From Rostrohypoxylon terebratum (lineage: Eukaryota > Ascomycota > Sordariomycetes > Xylariales > Hypoxylaceae), in the NCBI GenBank assembly GCA_022497145.1, contig MU385864.1:124001-188000 (forward strand): DNA of 64,000 nt, in the 5' to 3' direction. Positions 44,806 to 56,800 of this stretch are shown here, in pieces. The notes under the pieces were generated by a model. It saw nothing but the letters and a program-made list of their open reading frames with translations. It made no database searches and was not told the DNA's origin. A program made the translations under genes and the position numbers. Within the stretch, counting starts at the first letter, position 1. The number at the start of each line of letters is the position of its first letter.

Positions 44806-45499
44806 GTTTAGGGGATAAGAGAGACTAAGAGAATAAAGGAAAATGGTGAGAGGAGATGGACGGGGATGATTGTAAAGTAACGGAGAGTGTGTGTGAGGGC
44901 GTATGGAGGATGACCGAAATGGAATGCGAATGGAGTTCTAAGAATTGGAGGGATTCAGAGTCCCGAGGTCTTTAGGGCGACCAACAGGTTACGATATCAC
45001 GAAGTCCGCCGCCGTTACGTCACGTTACGTTTTTGCATGGCTCCAGCTACGGGAGAGGAGTTCGTTTGGTCACTTGGCAAGCAAGGCGTCACGTCACGAT
45101 CATGTCAGATAGGTACTCTTGCATGAGGAAAAGGAAAATCAGAATTGCATTGAGAAGACACCTAACTACCACTACCATAGTGTCGACATCGATCAAGCCT
45201 GCCCAAAGGCTGGCGAGAGGCGAGTGCCGAGGCTATCTGAGATTGAGTGTCCGAATTGCGCCTGCGAATACGGCCGTGCGCCGTTCAGTTCCATAAGATA
45301 TTTGACTTAAAGTCGTCGCCTCCTCAGTAAGTAAAGAGGCAAAAGGGAAAAAAAAACATCGAGACTCTGACGCGAACTGTCGAATGCCTGTTGATTGACG
45401 ATGTGGTTCGTTCCACTGCAAAGTTTCGTCGTCGGCAAGACTTTTTCGTCGAAGTGCTTTTTTTGGCAAAGTCATCGCGTTCGTAGTTCAGCTAACTTC
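44806..45499. other. convergent 3' region
   Basis: 694 bp between the stops of the USE1-like (+) and BRCT (-) genes. Short motif-free open frames only. Confidence 0.5.
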
Positions 45500-46719
45500 T
45501 TAGTCTTCGTCGGACTCGTCCTCGTAATCGAGGTCGGTGTCATCGTCCGACTCAAACTCCTCCTCCTCCTCCTCCAATTCCTCCTTTTCCTCCTCCTCTT
45601 CCTCCTCCTCCTCTTCTTCCTCATCCTCCTCCTCGTCGCCTCCCTTGGGAGTGGCTAGCAGATTCGGATCAGTGTCTAGACGTCCCTTGCGATCGATCGA
45701 CATGTAGCCGTCGAGAGAGTAGACAGTGCTGCCGGTGCTGGAAGAGGAGAAAGCTTGCTGCGGGAGGGGGCGGACGGGGGTCGTGGGGAAGGGGGGAAAG
45801 GGAGGGAGGGTGGTTTCTTCCTCACCTTCTTCGTCGACGTCCTCTTGCGCCTGGGGAGCGGCGGCGAAGCTCTGGTTAGCGAGCGAGACGGCGCCCGGCT
45901 GGGACTCCTGAGGCTCCTTGGACGGAGCGGGGAGGATCGCGCGGAAATCGCCTGCGAGGTGGCGACGGCGGTAGTCTGCGTGGCCGCCTTCGTCGTCGCC
46001 GTCGCAGTCATCGTCACCGTCATCGTCGTCCGCGTTGTCGGACACCGGCTCACGCTTGATGACCTTGAAGGTGATCTTCTTTTTCTGGGGAGTAGACGTA
46101 GAGCTCTCCTCCTTGGGGAAGTCCTTGAAGAAGCTGTCCGAATCAGTGTACCATTTAAGCCAATCCGGAATCTTTTAAAGGGTTTTATTGTTAGCTTAGG
46201 TCCTGACAGAGTAAGGCATAGATAGTTGCTAGGATAGACGGGGTAGCACTTACGATATCGTCGTCATACTCCTTTGCGCAGGCTTTCTTCTGGGGATGGT
46301 ACGCATCCGCCATAGCTATTATAGAAATTATGTTAGTATAAATACCACCGTGTTATTCGAATGAGGGATGTGTGGTGATGGGGATGCTGGTCATTGAGAG
46401 GGAGTCAAGTAGGTGGGATAAGATAGGAGATATACTTACGGACTTCACGCTTGAGACAAGTTTCTTTAACGAACTCCGGGGTTACGATGGAGGTGCCATA
46501 CTGTATCGCCTTCTGGACGATATCGCCCTTTTCGTTCCATTGCTCATTGTTGACCACGAGGTAGGCCACATCTTCGTTGATGTGACGTCCCGTAATCTCG
46601 CCCTGGCAGAGCGAGATAACGGCCTCAAGGTGCTGTTGCAGCTTACCGCCGCCAACGTTCACGGTAACAGAACATCCCTTGAAGGGCGCCATGTCATCGC
46701 GCCAGTATAGCATTGCCAT
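45500..46719 (-). CDS. BRCT-domain protein with a strongly acidic C-terminus
   Basis: Three exons, 46719-46440, 46315-46254 and 46171-45500, give 337 aa. Introns are 124 and 82 bp; the second contains a GCTAAC branch site. Residues about 10-95 form one BRCT domain: FKGCSVTVNVGG, a Gly-rich turn, then VAYLVVNNEQ, and the closing helix YGTSIVTPEFVKETC. Phe replaces the common Trp in that helix. A compact block follows (MADAYHPQKKACAKEYDDD...IPDWLKWYTDSDSFFKDFP), which looks conserved. Next comes IKREP, which fits a sumoylation consensus (hydrophobic-K-x-E). The tail has Asp-rich and Glu-rich runs, including about 20 nearly consecutive acidic residues, and ends DEDESDED-like. BRCT domains bind phosphopeptides or DNA ends in the DNA-damage response. 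The exact orthologue was not recognised. Confidence 0.8.
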
Positions 46720-48678
46720 GGTGAAGTACTGATGGCGGGAGGTAGATGGTCTTGTTATGGTGATAGGAGAAGGGGAGCGTCACAAAGTGCTTGGTTAGAA
46801 GATGGGCGAAGGACGGGATAGTAGGGATGTATTGAGAAATACTAGAGAGATAGAGAAGGAAATACGTTGCCAGTCTCAAAAAGAGAGGGCAGCGGAGGAT
46901 TGAGAAAAGTTAAGAGATGGTTTACTCAGGGAGTGGTGGTGGAAAAGTGATCTGGAGGAAAGAGATCTGAGGTGTGGTAGAGAGTGTGGGATATATTATC
47001 TGAGGAAAACTGGGGGACCTTCTAGAGATGCAGGTGGGTGAAGGTGGTGACAAGATTTCGAGAGACTACACGCGGGTCTACGGTTCTTGCTGGCTACAAT
47101 TTCATTGTAGCTATGTTCCTAAGTTTCCGAATTCGGTTGTCAAGAGCCAACTAGAGAGTATCTAAGTGGGAATACAGGAAAGAGTTCGAAGATATGGCGA
47201 GAGCTAAGGGTGAAGACCGGGGCAGGTGAGCAGATGCTGTCGCCTTTAAAGTTCAAAGAGATCATTGCCAACTGTGAAGGATGCTAACTCTATCCTCCAG
47301 GGGTAGGAGCCAGCAACACATTGACTACGACGGCAAGCTTGGAGATATAGTCATGGCGGGTGCCAGCAATGAAAGCAGAAGGAGCCTAGTTCCAATGAAC
47401 ATCTTCTTACTTAGTTATACGAGAATGAAAGAAACAACCACAATGTTGAATTTGGCGAGTCTATGGCGGTGATAATTAACGACGACAAGGTCCTTTCCCC
47501 CCTAAGTCAAGTTCAAAGCCACATACAATAAGAGTGATGGTCTTTGTGAGACTAACATACCCTACATAATAACTGTCGGCATAGAGTTTCACTTGATATG
47601 TCGTAGTCAATAGTATTCTTAATCTGTAAATTTAGCTGTTACGTCTATCCGAAATTCTTGAGCATGAAATCCGACGTGAAATGCTGTGTTTGAAAGACGA
47701 TAGTCGAGTTACAGTAGTAAGTAACTTAATCATCAAACAACAGTTAGTGTTAATGAAAAAAAGCCTGATAGAGCATCTTAGAACATGAAATTTGTGTGCC
47801 CCTTTCCAAGACCTCTTCTTGCTATCGCAGTCATCGACCTAGATTATACAGATAATCATAGTCACAGAGGAAAGATTACATATAAACATGTGCCAACTTG
47901 AAGGACCAAGGTGAGAAATCTGTGCTGTCATGTATAAGGAGAATGGCAAAAGAACAAATGGCTAACTAAGGACATGATGAAATTGTAAATCGCACAGATA
48001 AATCTGTGGCGTCATAGAAATATGTCACTTATACAAAGTCTTAATCTTTATTTGTTACCAGACTCGAGAAGAGTGGTGGCGGAAACGGTGAAGACGAAAA
48101 GGAAGACGAAGGTGACGGCGAATGAGATGAAAATAATATTTACATAGGGCTAAGGAATGAAATTTCTGGTTCTTTCTTCTTTAGAAAAAAGAGAAACAAA
48201 CGGCAAGAACAATGAAAATGATGAAAATGATGACGACGGCGGCGGCTATGGTGGTGATAAGAAGGACAACGAAGACAACAGCGAAAACCAACATAACAAC
48301 ATGAAAATCAGCGTTAAGAACTAAACACTTTATAATTAAACATCCACTGCTCTTTATCACGTAAAACAAAACTATCAATTTGAAAGCAAGCATTTCGTGG
48401 GTATCATTAAATCACGTTTACCTAGGCAATTTGCCTGAACCTGCCCTAACCTCCCCCATTCCCATTCCCCTCCAGCGCCAAAATAGCATCGCCTATATTT
48501 CCATGCTGCCGCTTCCAGACCTTGCTGTGCATCGGGTCGACTTATCTACGAGTCAAATTCCATGATACTTGCAAACCTCAAGCTATCCACCACCTGTAGT
48601 GTTTGTACACACCTACCCCGGCTCAAGATTGAACCACGAGCGCTTATTCCTCCTCTTCCTTCATAAATTCTGGCCGAA
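46720..48678. other. intergenic, 2.0 kb
   Basis: Upstream of the BRCT gene (-) and downstream of the gene at 48679 (-). The part about 48200-48260 is a GATGAAAATGATGACGACGG-type low-complexity purine-rich stretch. The 70-codon hydrophobic frame on its minus strand comes from this bias and is not supported as a gene. Confidence 0.5.
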
Positions 48679-50064
48679 CTAGAAGAAAGTACTCTTCTTC
48701 TTCTGCGGCTTTCCCGAATCCGCACTCCCGCCCCTCCTCCTCCCCCCGTGCTGCGGCTGACCGCCGTTGCCGTACCCGTAGCCGAACCCACCCGTCATCA
48801 TCGGCATACCGGGACTAGGCCCGACACCATGGAACCAGTTCCCAAGCCTGCCCCCGTTAGCATGGGGCCTGGGCTCCGCGCTTAGGGGTCGTGGAGGCGG
48901 GATGGGAGGTTGGAGTGACGTGCTGGGGCCCGCGGTAGCGTGTGACCGAGGCGGTAGGTTGGGTTTGCGACCGAAGTCCTGGCCCTCCATACCGAATTGT
49001 CTCCTCAATCGTTCCGTCTCCTTCGCCACTTCTGCGTCTCTGCGCTGACGCTCGCGTTCCTCTTCTTCCTCGAGCATGCGCTTGATGCGCTTCTGTTCCG
49101 CACGATCTTCTTTTTCCTGTTTCTGGCGCCTGCTCTCCGCCTCGAGTCTTGCGTCATTGGGCGGGGTAGGCTGCTGTCTGATAGGCGAGGTGGTGGCGGG
49201 AGGTGCGTTTCCGAGCGCGCTGGTCATCATGTGCATATTGGTTGGCGACGTAGACGCTGGCGCGGGAGTTCCCGTAGGTCGCGAGTTTTTGCGCCGAGAG
49301 GGTGCGCTGGCGACATTGAAGGAGTCTCGGTTGGGGAAGAGGTATATCTCACGAATGACCTCTGCGCCGAGCAATAGCACCACTTCCAAGCCCTTGCGAT
49401 CTTCTATATCCACTCTTTGCAGGTTTGGTTCGTAAATCGTAACAGTCGGCTCGCGACCGTGTTTGTACATTGCTATTGTAATATCCGGATCCTTGCTCTT
49501 TCTACCACCCACAGAAGTACCTGTCATGTAACATGTCATATCTTTAGAGAACTTGCTGTCGCGCTTCCATTTGAACATGATCTTAGGTGTAAGTATGCTT
49601 GCGGTCGGATTGGATTGCGCGCGATCGATTTTGGAGACGGAGGGCATACGGAAACTCTGTTGGGGCATCTCAAACTCCCACGACTCCTTTCCGGTCCAAG
49701 TACTCTTTTCTCCCTTCACGACCACTTTTTGTTCGGGATTGTAGAGTTGTATTGTGAAACCGTCGGGTATCATAGGTACGGGAGGAGGTGGTACGCCATT
49801 CTGCTGTCTAATTTCGGCAGCGGAAAGTGTGGGTTGCTGGAATTCGGGTTCGATTGTAACCTCGCCGTAAATGACGTCCTGAATGGCGGCATCTCCCAAA
49901 GCCACCGCATACTTATTTTTGGATTGGGGGAGGTCCGGATTTGTCTTCTGGAGCGAGTATTCCGCCAAAGGTTCGGAGCCATTCTGGGCAAAGTACAGGA
50001 TCTTCAGGAGCGAGTTACTAGACGAATTTCGGAAGAAGAAAGTTGGTAGGTTCTCGTCGAGCAT
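48679..50064 (-). CDS. conserved-looking fungal protein of unknown function
   Basis: Single exon, 461 aa. I do not recognise a named domain. Residues 1-250 look like one folded, beta-rich domain with many alternating hydrophobic residues (NSLLKILYFAQNG, GFTIQLYNPEQKVVVKGEKSTWTGKESWEFEM, PKIMFKWKRDSKFSKDMTCYMTG, TVTIYEPNLQRVDIEDRKGLEVVLLLGAEVIREIYL). Residues about 250-310 are disordered Ser/Thr/Pro-rich sequence. Residues about 310-365 are a very charged single helix (RRQKQEKEDRAEQKRIKRMLEEEEERERQRR). The tail is Pro/Gly-rich with PPRPLS-type sequences, ending KPQKKKSTFF. No signal peptide or transmembrane segment is present. The 5' flank carries a 13-bp tandem repeat 216 bp upstream of the ATG. 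Confidence 0.8.
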   Translation of the reverse strand: MLDENLPTFFFRNSSSNSLLKILYFAQNGSEPLAEYSLQKTNPDLPQSKNKYAVALGDAAIQDVIYGEVTIEPEFQQPTLSAAEIRQQNGVPPPPVPMIPDGFTIQLYNPEQKVVVKGEKSTWTGKESWEFEMPQQSFRMPSVSKIDRAQSNPTASILTPKIMFKWKRDSKFSKDMTCYMTGTSVGGRKSKDPDITIAMYKHGREPTVTIYEPNLQRVDIEDRKGLEVVLLLGAEVIREIYLFPNRDSFNVASAPSRRKNSRPTGTPAPASTSPTNMHMMTSALGNAPPATTSPIRQQPTPPNDARLEAESRRQKQEKEDRAEQKRIKRMLEEEEERERQRRDAEVAKETERLRRQFGMEGQDFGRKPNLPPRSHATAGPSTSLQPPIPPPRPLSAEPRPHANGGRLGNWFHGVGPSPGMPMMTGGFGYGYGNGGQPQHGGRRRGGSADSGKPQKKKSTFF

Positions 50065-52043
50065 TTTGGAAAGTTGTAGTAGTTCATTTGCTCATTCGTG
50101 AGTAATTATTGCACACTTTGCGATCAGGGCTGGCTACACAAAGGAAGGTCGAAAGGCAACCAGCTATAATAAACGATATGCAACGTGTCAGAAGGCAAAA
50201 GAAGGTAGATTCGCTAGTTTCTAAATAAATAAATATATCTAGGGGCGACTGCAGGTGATCTTCTTATGTAGCAGTAGGTGGGTAAGAGGGATGGGTAAGA
50301 GGGATGGGTAAGAAGGATGGGTAAGATAGGCGAGTTAGGGGGGTGACGAAAGTGTCTAGGAGAAAGCTAGGCGCAGATCTGCGCCGAAGATATAGCGACG
50401 ATTATGAGGCTGAGTTATAAAAAAAAGAATGGAATGTACATGCCAAGGGTGAGTTCCAAGGTTAGCTTTTTTGTAAAGTTCCCAAGTTGAAAGGTCAACG
50501 TAATGTTTTACTAGATACAGGATGAAAGAACGAAAGAACGAGGCTCGAAGTTGAAAAAAAGAGTTGCCTAATATTAGCGCTATGTACCTGCCAATTCATA
50601 GGTAATTTCCAAAGTTACATACTGTATACAAAAGTTGGAGATCCCGAGATTCTGCAGGCGTCGGAAGGTGTTATCGGGTCTCATTCTCTCATTTTTATTG
50701 CCGTCATGTGCTTTCCATTTTGTTTGCGACATCGCAACTTGAACCTTCCTTACCTCGCAAAGGTCGTTGCTTCCCGGTCAGCTGTTGTTGCTACCGGTGT
50801 GCCGGTGTACCGGTAGACCTCTAGGGCTGTTACTACTTACTTAGGACCTACCTAGGTATTCAAGGTGGTATTTTCACCATTCACTAGGTATCCGTCCAAT
50901 TTTATGGTGGATATTCTCTGCAAGGCACCTCCCCGCTAACCTCCCCGCTATTACTACTACAACTACTACTGCGTAATAGCGGGTAACGGAACTGAAGGAA
51001 TACCGCGCCACTAGGCGGAGGCTGTGTTTTCTCAGCTTAGACCGCAGCGCCTTCTGCTAATCCAACCGATTTTCCTTGATTACCTGACAGCCTGATTACC
51101 TGATTCTCCGGTAACTCCCATTTTCGCAGGCCAACTCAGCTCACTCATAATCAACACGCGTCCCATTCATGCTTGACTTGATCATGAGTGACTTGTTCTC
51201 CACGATTACGCGCGAAATATTCGGATATAAGCTTGACCACTCATTTGTGACGGTCTAATGAGTAGAAGTTTGTCCATACCTAGCAGGCAAGCACTGTTAA
51301 CCGACGCCAACAACAAAACTGCTCTACACGAGATCGTCTGTAACACTACAGACTACAGTACTAATAGCTAGTGTCCATATTGGACAGAGCAGATCACTTG
51401 AGAGTTACTAATGCCGTCAAGATCACTGAGGCATTAACCCAAAGTCTTGCATTACGAGTTTGCTATGACGAACGAAAAACTGGAGTGAAACTACGAGATC
51501 CTCCCTGACGTCAGAGGATATCGACATGTGTGTTTGCATGCAGAATCAACCCCGAAACCCCAGATACGGTTGGTATATACGACTTGATTGAACTGAATCG
51601 AATCTATATGTAATAATCGTTATCATTTCGCTCCTCTACATTAATTCTTCCCTACACGAACCTTTCGTCCAGTCCTCCTGACATGAGAAATGTGTGGTAT
51701 AGGTAAATGCTGAATATTTTGACCTCGACGCCAGCAAGAACGGGTTCTAACTGTACACGGCGCTAAGTCAACCGAATCGAAATACATGCCGAGCTGGTTA
51801 ACCACAATATAAGTGACAAATGTACATATACACAAAACTGGCTGATGTACACGAGTAGAACACAACGTGCTTTATTATCGAACTTGAAATATGACGGTCC
51901 TCGTCCTTATCCTAATGTAACTTGGCTTCTGTTTAGTATCTTAGATCGAGGTCTCGAAGAAAGAAAAATCTCTGCGGTTCTAGGATAGTAGTCAAAATGG
52001 AGTTCTGCATCGCGTTGGGTTTCGTATTAGATTAAACGATGGA
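50065..52043. other. intergenic, 2.0 kb
   Basis: Promoter of the gene at 48679 (-) and 3' flank of the gene at 52044 (-). It has one 13-bp tandem repeat and no supported open frame. Confidence 0.5.
50280..50326. repeat. 13-bp tandem repeat, GGGTAAGAGGGAT x 3.6
   Basis: Two perfect units, one unit with a single change (AGAAGGAT) and a partial fourth. It begins 216 bp upstream of the ATG at 50064, so it lies in the probable promoter or 5' leader. Confidence 0.9.
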
Positions 52044-53879
52044 TCACCGGTAAGCCGTCTGCCGAATTGCGCTTATTTCGCCTGGGATTGCCGGCATGAC
52101 TGGTACCTCTCCACGTTCGCGTGCCCTCGATCCTGCTCGTTTGGCCCGGCCTGCCTGCTGGTTCACCCAACTGGTAATAGATCGGAATCGGGCCGGTCGA
52201 TCCTCACTTGTAGTTGTATATACTGTCTCCCTCCTACCCTCTTCCCGATCCATCCAAGACTCTCGGCTTGGATCTAGAGTGGTCTCTCGAGTGTCGGGAT
52301 CTTCTGCAGCATCGCCTGAGGGAGATTTATTAGCTGCCACAGGTGGTGGCGGTATGATAATGTCGCCGTCGCCGAATCCAGATGAAATCGATGATAATTC
52401 ACTAGCTCGGTTCCCAGCCCGTCTCTGTGGAGCATATGTATCAGGCTGTTGACGAGCAAGTTCTGATACAGTATAATATGGCTGAGTTGTTTGCGTCCTC
52501 ATGGTCAGGTTGATATCGCTATTATCGACCGTACCTACGTTACCCGGCGGGTACTGGTCGAGAATTCCGGCTAGTGCCGAGCCATTGTCTGGTGGTTGGC
52601 GAAGTGTACCCATCTCGGAAGTTGATATAACTGACCGAGCGGCGCTGCCAGGGCCAGGAGGATATAGCTTCGCAGCAGCATACATGCCCGATTGCATGGT
52701 GCCATATTCGCCTTTTTCGTAGACAGGAGGTGCCTCCTTGGCCATGTACATCGCATGACCATCCCAAGCGCCATCCATAGGACCTCTCCGTTTCCACGGG
52801 AATTTATCGATGAAACCCATGCCACCGCTCACGCCGATACCCTGACCCTTAGTTCTCTTCAAGACTCTATAAATGACCCAACCAATGAAACAAAAGAGAA
52901 TAAATGCACCTGGAAATCGTTAGCTGTCCAATTTCATTTGTTTAGGAATATCGATATTACTTACCGATGGCGCCTGCAGCGATGAGAAGGTGCTCTGCTA
53001 CAGGATCTAGTCCTCGGGGAGGAGGATTTTTATCGTGCATTTTGTGCCCTTTATCTCCGTCATTATTACCGTCGCCATTGTTATCCATGATAGGTTGTGG
53101 AACCTGTGCTATCGCCGAGGATGTCACCAGGGCTATTGGGATAGACGTGGATGTTGATGTTGATGCTGACTGAAACTTTGTAGTAAAAGTTGATGAGGGC
53201 GTGGTCTCTAGTACTGGAGGATTCGTATTCCCAGTACCTTGCTCTTTCCTATCGGACGCGTAGCTATTGCCAGGGTCAATTGTCATTACGTCTGTTTGTA
53301 CCGCCTAGTAACTAGTCAGTTTACATTGTATAGTGTTTGAATGGCACACAAGCGTACTTGAGCAGGTCTCGTAGGGGTCGGTAGCACTGGGAGAGCAGTA
53401 GTTACGACCCCCGGCCCAGAGGTAGTAGTTTGAGAAGGTTGCAAAGCTGTCAGCGTAATGATAGACCCCGAAGAACTGGCCGAAGATACAGCTGGCGGTG
53501 GTGGTATTTGTGGTGGTGGCGTCTTGCCGACCTCGTCGTCATCATCGTCATCGCTCGCGCTGTCATCGTCGCTAAAACCTTCAATATCGTCCCCAGAGTC
53601 GTCAGAACTGTCTGAAGACTCATCATCAACTAAATCCTGATCGAAAGTGCGAAAGCCGCGCCCCCCAAATTCATGGTCGTCGTGCGTATCAAAATTACCA
53701 GCTCGATCTCGAGTGAAAACCAGACGTGCTCTTAGTCCTCTACTGCTAAGAGAGTCGTCCCTAGCATTTCCATGACCCAGACTACCGCGCGATTGAAGCT
53801 TTGATCGTCGATACATTTTCGGCGAGTCTTTCCATAATTGGGCGTCCTGGGATTGTCGTTTGCTGTTAGATGGCGGCAT
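52044..53879 (-). CDS. single-pass membrane protein, function unknown
   Basis: Three exons, 53879-53358, 53304-52965 and 52909-52044, with introns of 53 and 55 bp; 575 aa. The second intron has a GCTAAC branch site. Residues 1-175 are polar with an Asp/Ser-rich acidic block (DDESSDSSDDSGDDIEGFSDDD) and a Pro/Thr-rich stretch. Residues 175-275 are Ser/Thr-rich (STFTTKFQSASTSTSTS). One transmembrane segment lies at about 280-303, formed across the last splice (LLIAAGAIG/AFILFCFIGWVIYRVL) and followed by KRTKG, which suggests that the C-terminal 270 residues are cytoplasmic. The layout resembles fungal Mid2/WSC-like surface proteins, but no signal peptide or cysteine domain is seen. An in-frame ATG at 53921 would add 14 residues. 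The orthology is unknown. Confidence 0.72.
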
Positions 53880-56800
53880 GTTACTCTTCAAAATTTTGTC
53901 AGGCGTCGAAATGCTCTGCATCCAAGCACCTGTCTTGGTTCCTTCATAACATGACCGAATAAGGCGAAACAGCGAGATAACGAACGACAATTACTATTAA
54001 GATTCACCCAGAAAACAAGATCGACTTGGCAGACCGAGAGCGACAGGAGCGACTGAAGCGACTGGATGAATTAACTGAATACCAAGAACCCAAGCCCGGG
54101 GAGTGACGAAACGAATACAAGAAGGCCCGCCTTGGGAAGAAAAGAGAGAAGAAAAATTGGAAGAATGAAAAAAAGAGCCAAGGGTTATCAGTGTTACAAA
54201 GTATTGAGAGAAGAGAATACGAATTGAACGAATTGAGGAAAGGCGTATCAGATCCAAGGAGAAGGTGTCCGGCCTGGGGGTTCGGGAGTCTTTAGCTGAC
54301 CTGGTGCAACATGTCTCAAGGGTGCAAATGGCGGCCCCTTCGACGAGACCCTGGACGGCCTCAACCCTGGTCGACCACCATGGCATTGCCATGTGGAACT
54401 CTCTTCTCTCGCCAGTCTTGCCCAGGCTCATACTGCCAACGGCCTCGTCTCTAGAATAGGATTAGAGCATTGAAGTTGGTTGTCGATGCTACCAGGCTTC
54501 ATTGCCATAATATGTAGAAGCGAGCATATAATACATGCTATCATGTGCAGAAGCAGCGTCGGTTAAATTACTTAATAGGTTGACGACGACGACGACCTGC
54601 TTCCCTAAAAGATCAGCTGCTAGACTAAAGCTGTTTAGGTAATGATATCGTGCTTTTGTTTTGATGATGAACTGATGTCGTCGCATCTGAATACAAATTA
54701 CGAGTGCATGTAAGACTTAAGTGAGCGAAGGCGCGCCAACGTCGAATCGCAAAGAACCAACGAGCCACCAGTAAGCAACTAGGTAGTCTGAGGCTCAATA
54801 GCTACCTAAGCCTTAAGAAAGCTGGTATGTCCATATGAAGACCATCTCCTGCTCATCGTCACCCAATACCGATTGGATATGGTAACACAACGAAACTTTG
54901 CAGAGTTTCGCCGGCGACCTTGGGGTTTGGCTTCGCCCATTGCGAGTGTAGAGGAGACACTTACACAGGTTGTTGTTGACTACTGACGTTACTGCGCTGC
55001 CGCATAGAACTTGAGGTCGAGGTTGTAACAAAACAACCGGGGCATCCTGTCTCAGACAGGGGCTATTTGCGGGGAGTTCCAGGTTTCATCCAGGGTCATA
55101 GCCAACGGCGCCGGACTTGATACAGACCCAGCGTCTTGCATTCTGACCATTTCTTGCATTTTCGTCTAGATGTGGGACCGTGCTGTCTTCCGACACCCCA
55201 GAATATGTTGAAGACTGAAGAGTCTGGCGGTTCTCGTAACATAACTAAATGGAAGACTTCTCCTGGGAAAGGTGTTCTCGATCACCTCATAAACTGACTG
55301 AATAAATGAGATACGGTTTATTCGCCTCTGAAAACTTTAGATAGCTTTGCCATGAGGACGAGATGACCTAGGTAGCTGACTCATGTCTCTAGACGAATGA
55401 TGAGGCCTCTGAGTTTGCAGGTACCTATGTAAGTCCTAGGTCCTATGTATATATTTCACGTTTGCCAAGAGGTAAATCTCCCTTTAGGGCGGTCGCGTAT
55501 ACTACGTATCTCATAATACAACACACAGACGCAAGATGGTAGGGTAAGAGGCGCTGAAGACTGGGCGCTAATCCAGCCAAGTTACCGGAAGCCTTTTCCT
55601 ACAAGAGGGGGATCCGGATTGTAACTCTTGAGCTTTCAACTTTGAGGTTTGCTGGTCGTGACTTGGAATATAGATCACATCCTGGTTTTAAAGATTTGAG
55701 AAAGCTTGTACATATTAGTATAGATTAGAGGGGAATGAGTGGTTCAAGTATACTATGGAATCCGTTGGACCGGATAGATAGGAAGATCCTCTATCCGAAG
55801 TAAAATAGGGGACAGAATTGATTTTGTATTGACATTTTAGTGAAAAGTTGAAGTTGTTCGTGATAAGGATGGACTTTCCATAGTAAGTTTAGACGAAAAG
55901 CCCCGTCAGTCCCGTCAGTCCTAAAGTTTTCTTCCGAGGACAGGGCAGCTGCAGGGCTAGGGTCCTTCCGAGAAGGAACCTTGGAAGATTATGGGACAAT
56001 TTATGGGACAATTGAAGCCATTCTTCCTTCCGGCAGACTGCCGATAATCAACCCTGTTTACCAGGTACAACAGTAGTCTCCTACTAGCCTCGCTACTTCA
56101 GCTCGTAGAAGCTTACCTACAGAGTAGGAGCTTTGGAGCTAATCTCCTTTACCTTTAGCTAAACTGTCAGACTGTTAAACGTCAGTTTGATCTCCAAGAT
56201 TTGATGCCGTTCAACATGTTCAACTAGATCAACCAAAGAGAAATCATTGCGACTTGGTAAACCTCCGCATTCCAATCTAGCAGCAACCTCCCGCTCTGAT
56301 GCTGGTAATCATACATCCACCAATTGGATCCCACCTTCTCCATGACCACCGGTCCACCGCATGTCCGGTTCCATTTCTTCTGTAATACAGAAGGCCATAC
56401 TCATAAATGCCCTGAGGCGGCGTATGATGAATGGCCTTCCATTGTCTGGAAACTTTCACCAGTGTAACTGAGTGGAAGACACACCAAATCTCGCCTAAGC
56501 CAGGCTGGCCTCCCGACCCGTTTGCCGTTTGTAGGCATTCAGTCTTTTCCGCAACAGCTTCCGGTGTCATTCGTAGCAATCTCTTGCAACGGTACTGAAG
56601 ACATAATTGTCGGTTGGCCGTACGGGCTAGACATCGACATTTTGTGTATTGACGAATAGGTACCGGTAGCCGAAAAATACTACAGATCTCAAAACGTCGC
56701 AAGTTACACGAACAAAAAGAGAAACTCCAAGATCTAGTTTCAAGATCTGGTCTTACCTCGCCTTTAAGAATCAACGGAAGCGTAACTATTCCGGACAGAG

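Noticed and set aside
45755..46225. 156-codon plus-strand frame opposite the BRCT gene
   Set aside because: It is the complement of the acidic-tail exon and crosses a splice site of the real gene.
48181..48393. 70-codon hydrophobic minus-strand frame
   Set aside because: It is produced by purine-rich low-complexity DNA on the plus strand; valine/isoleucine runs reflect the repeat, not a membrane protein.
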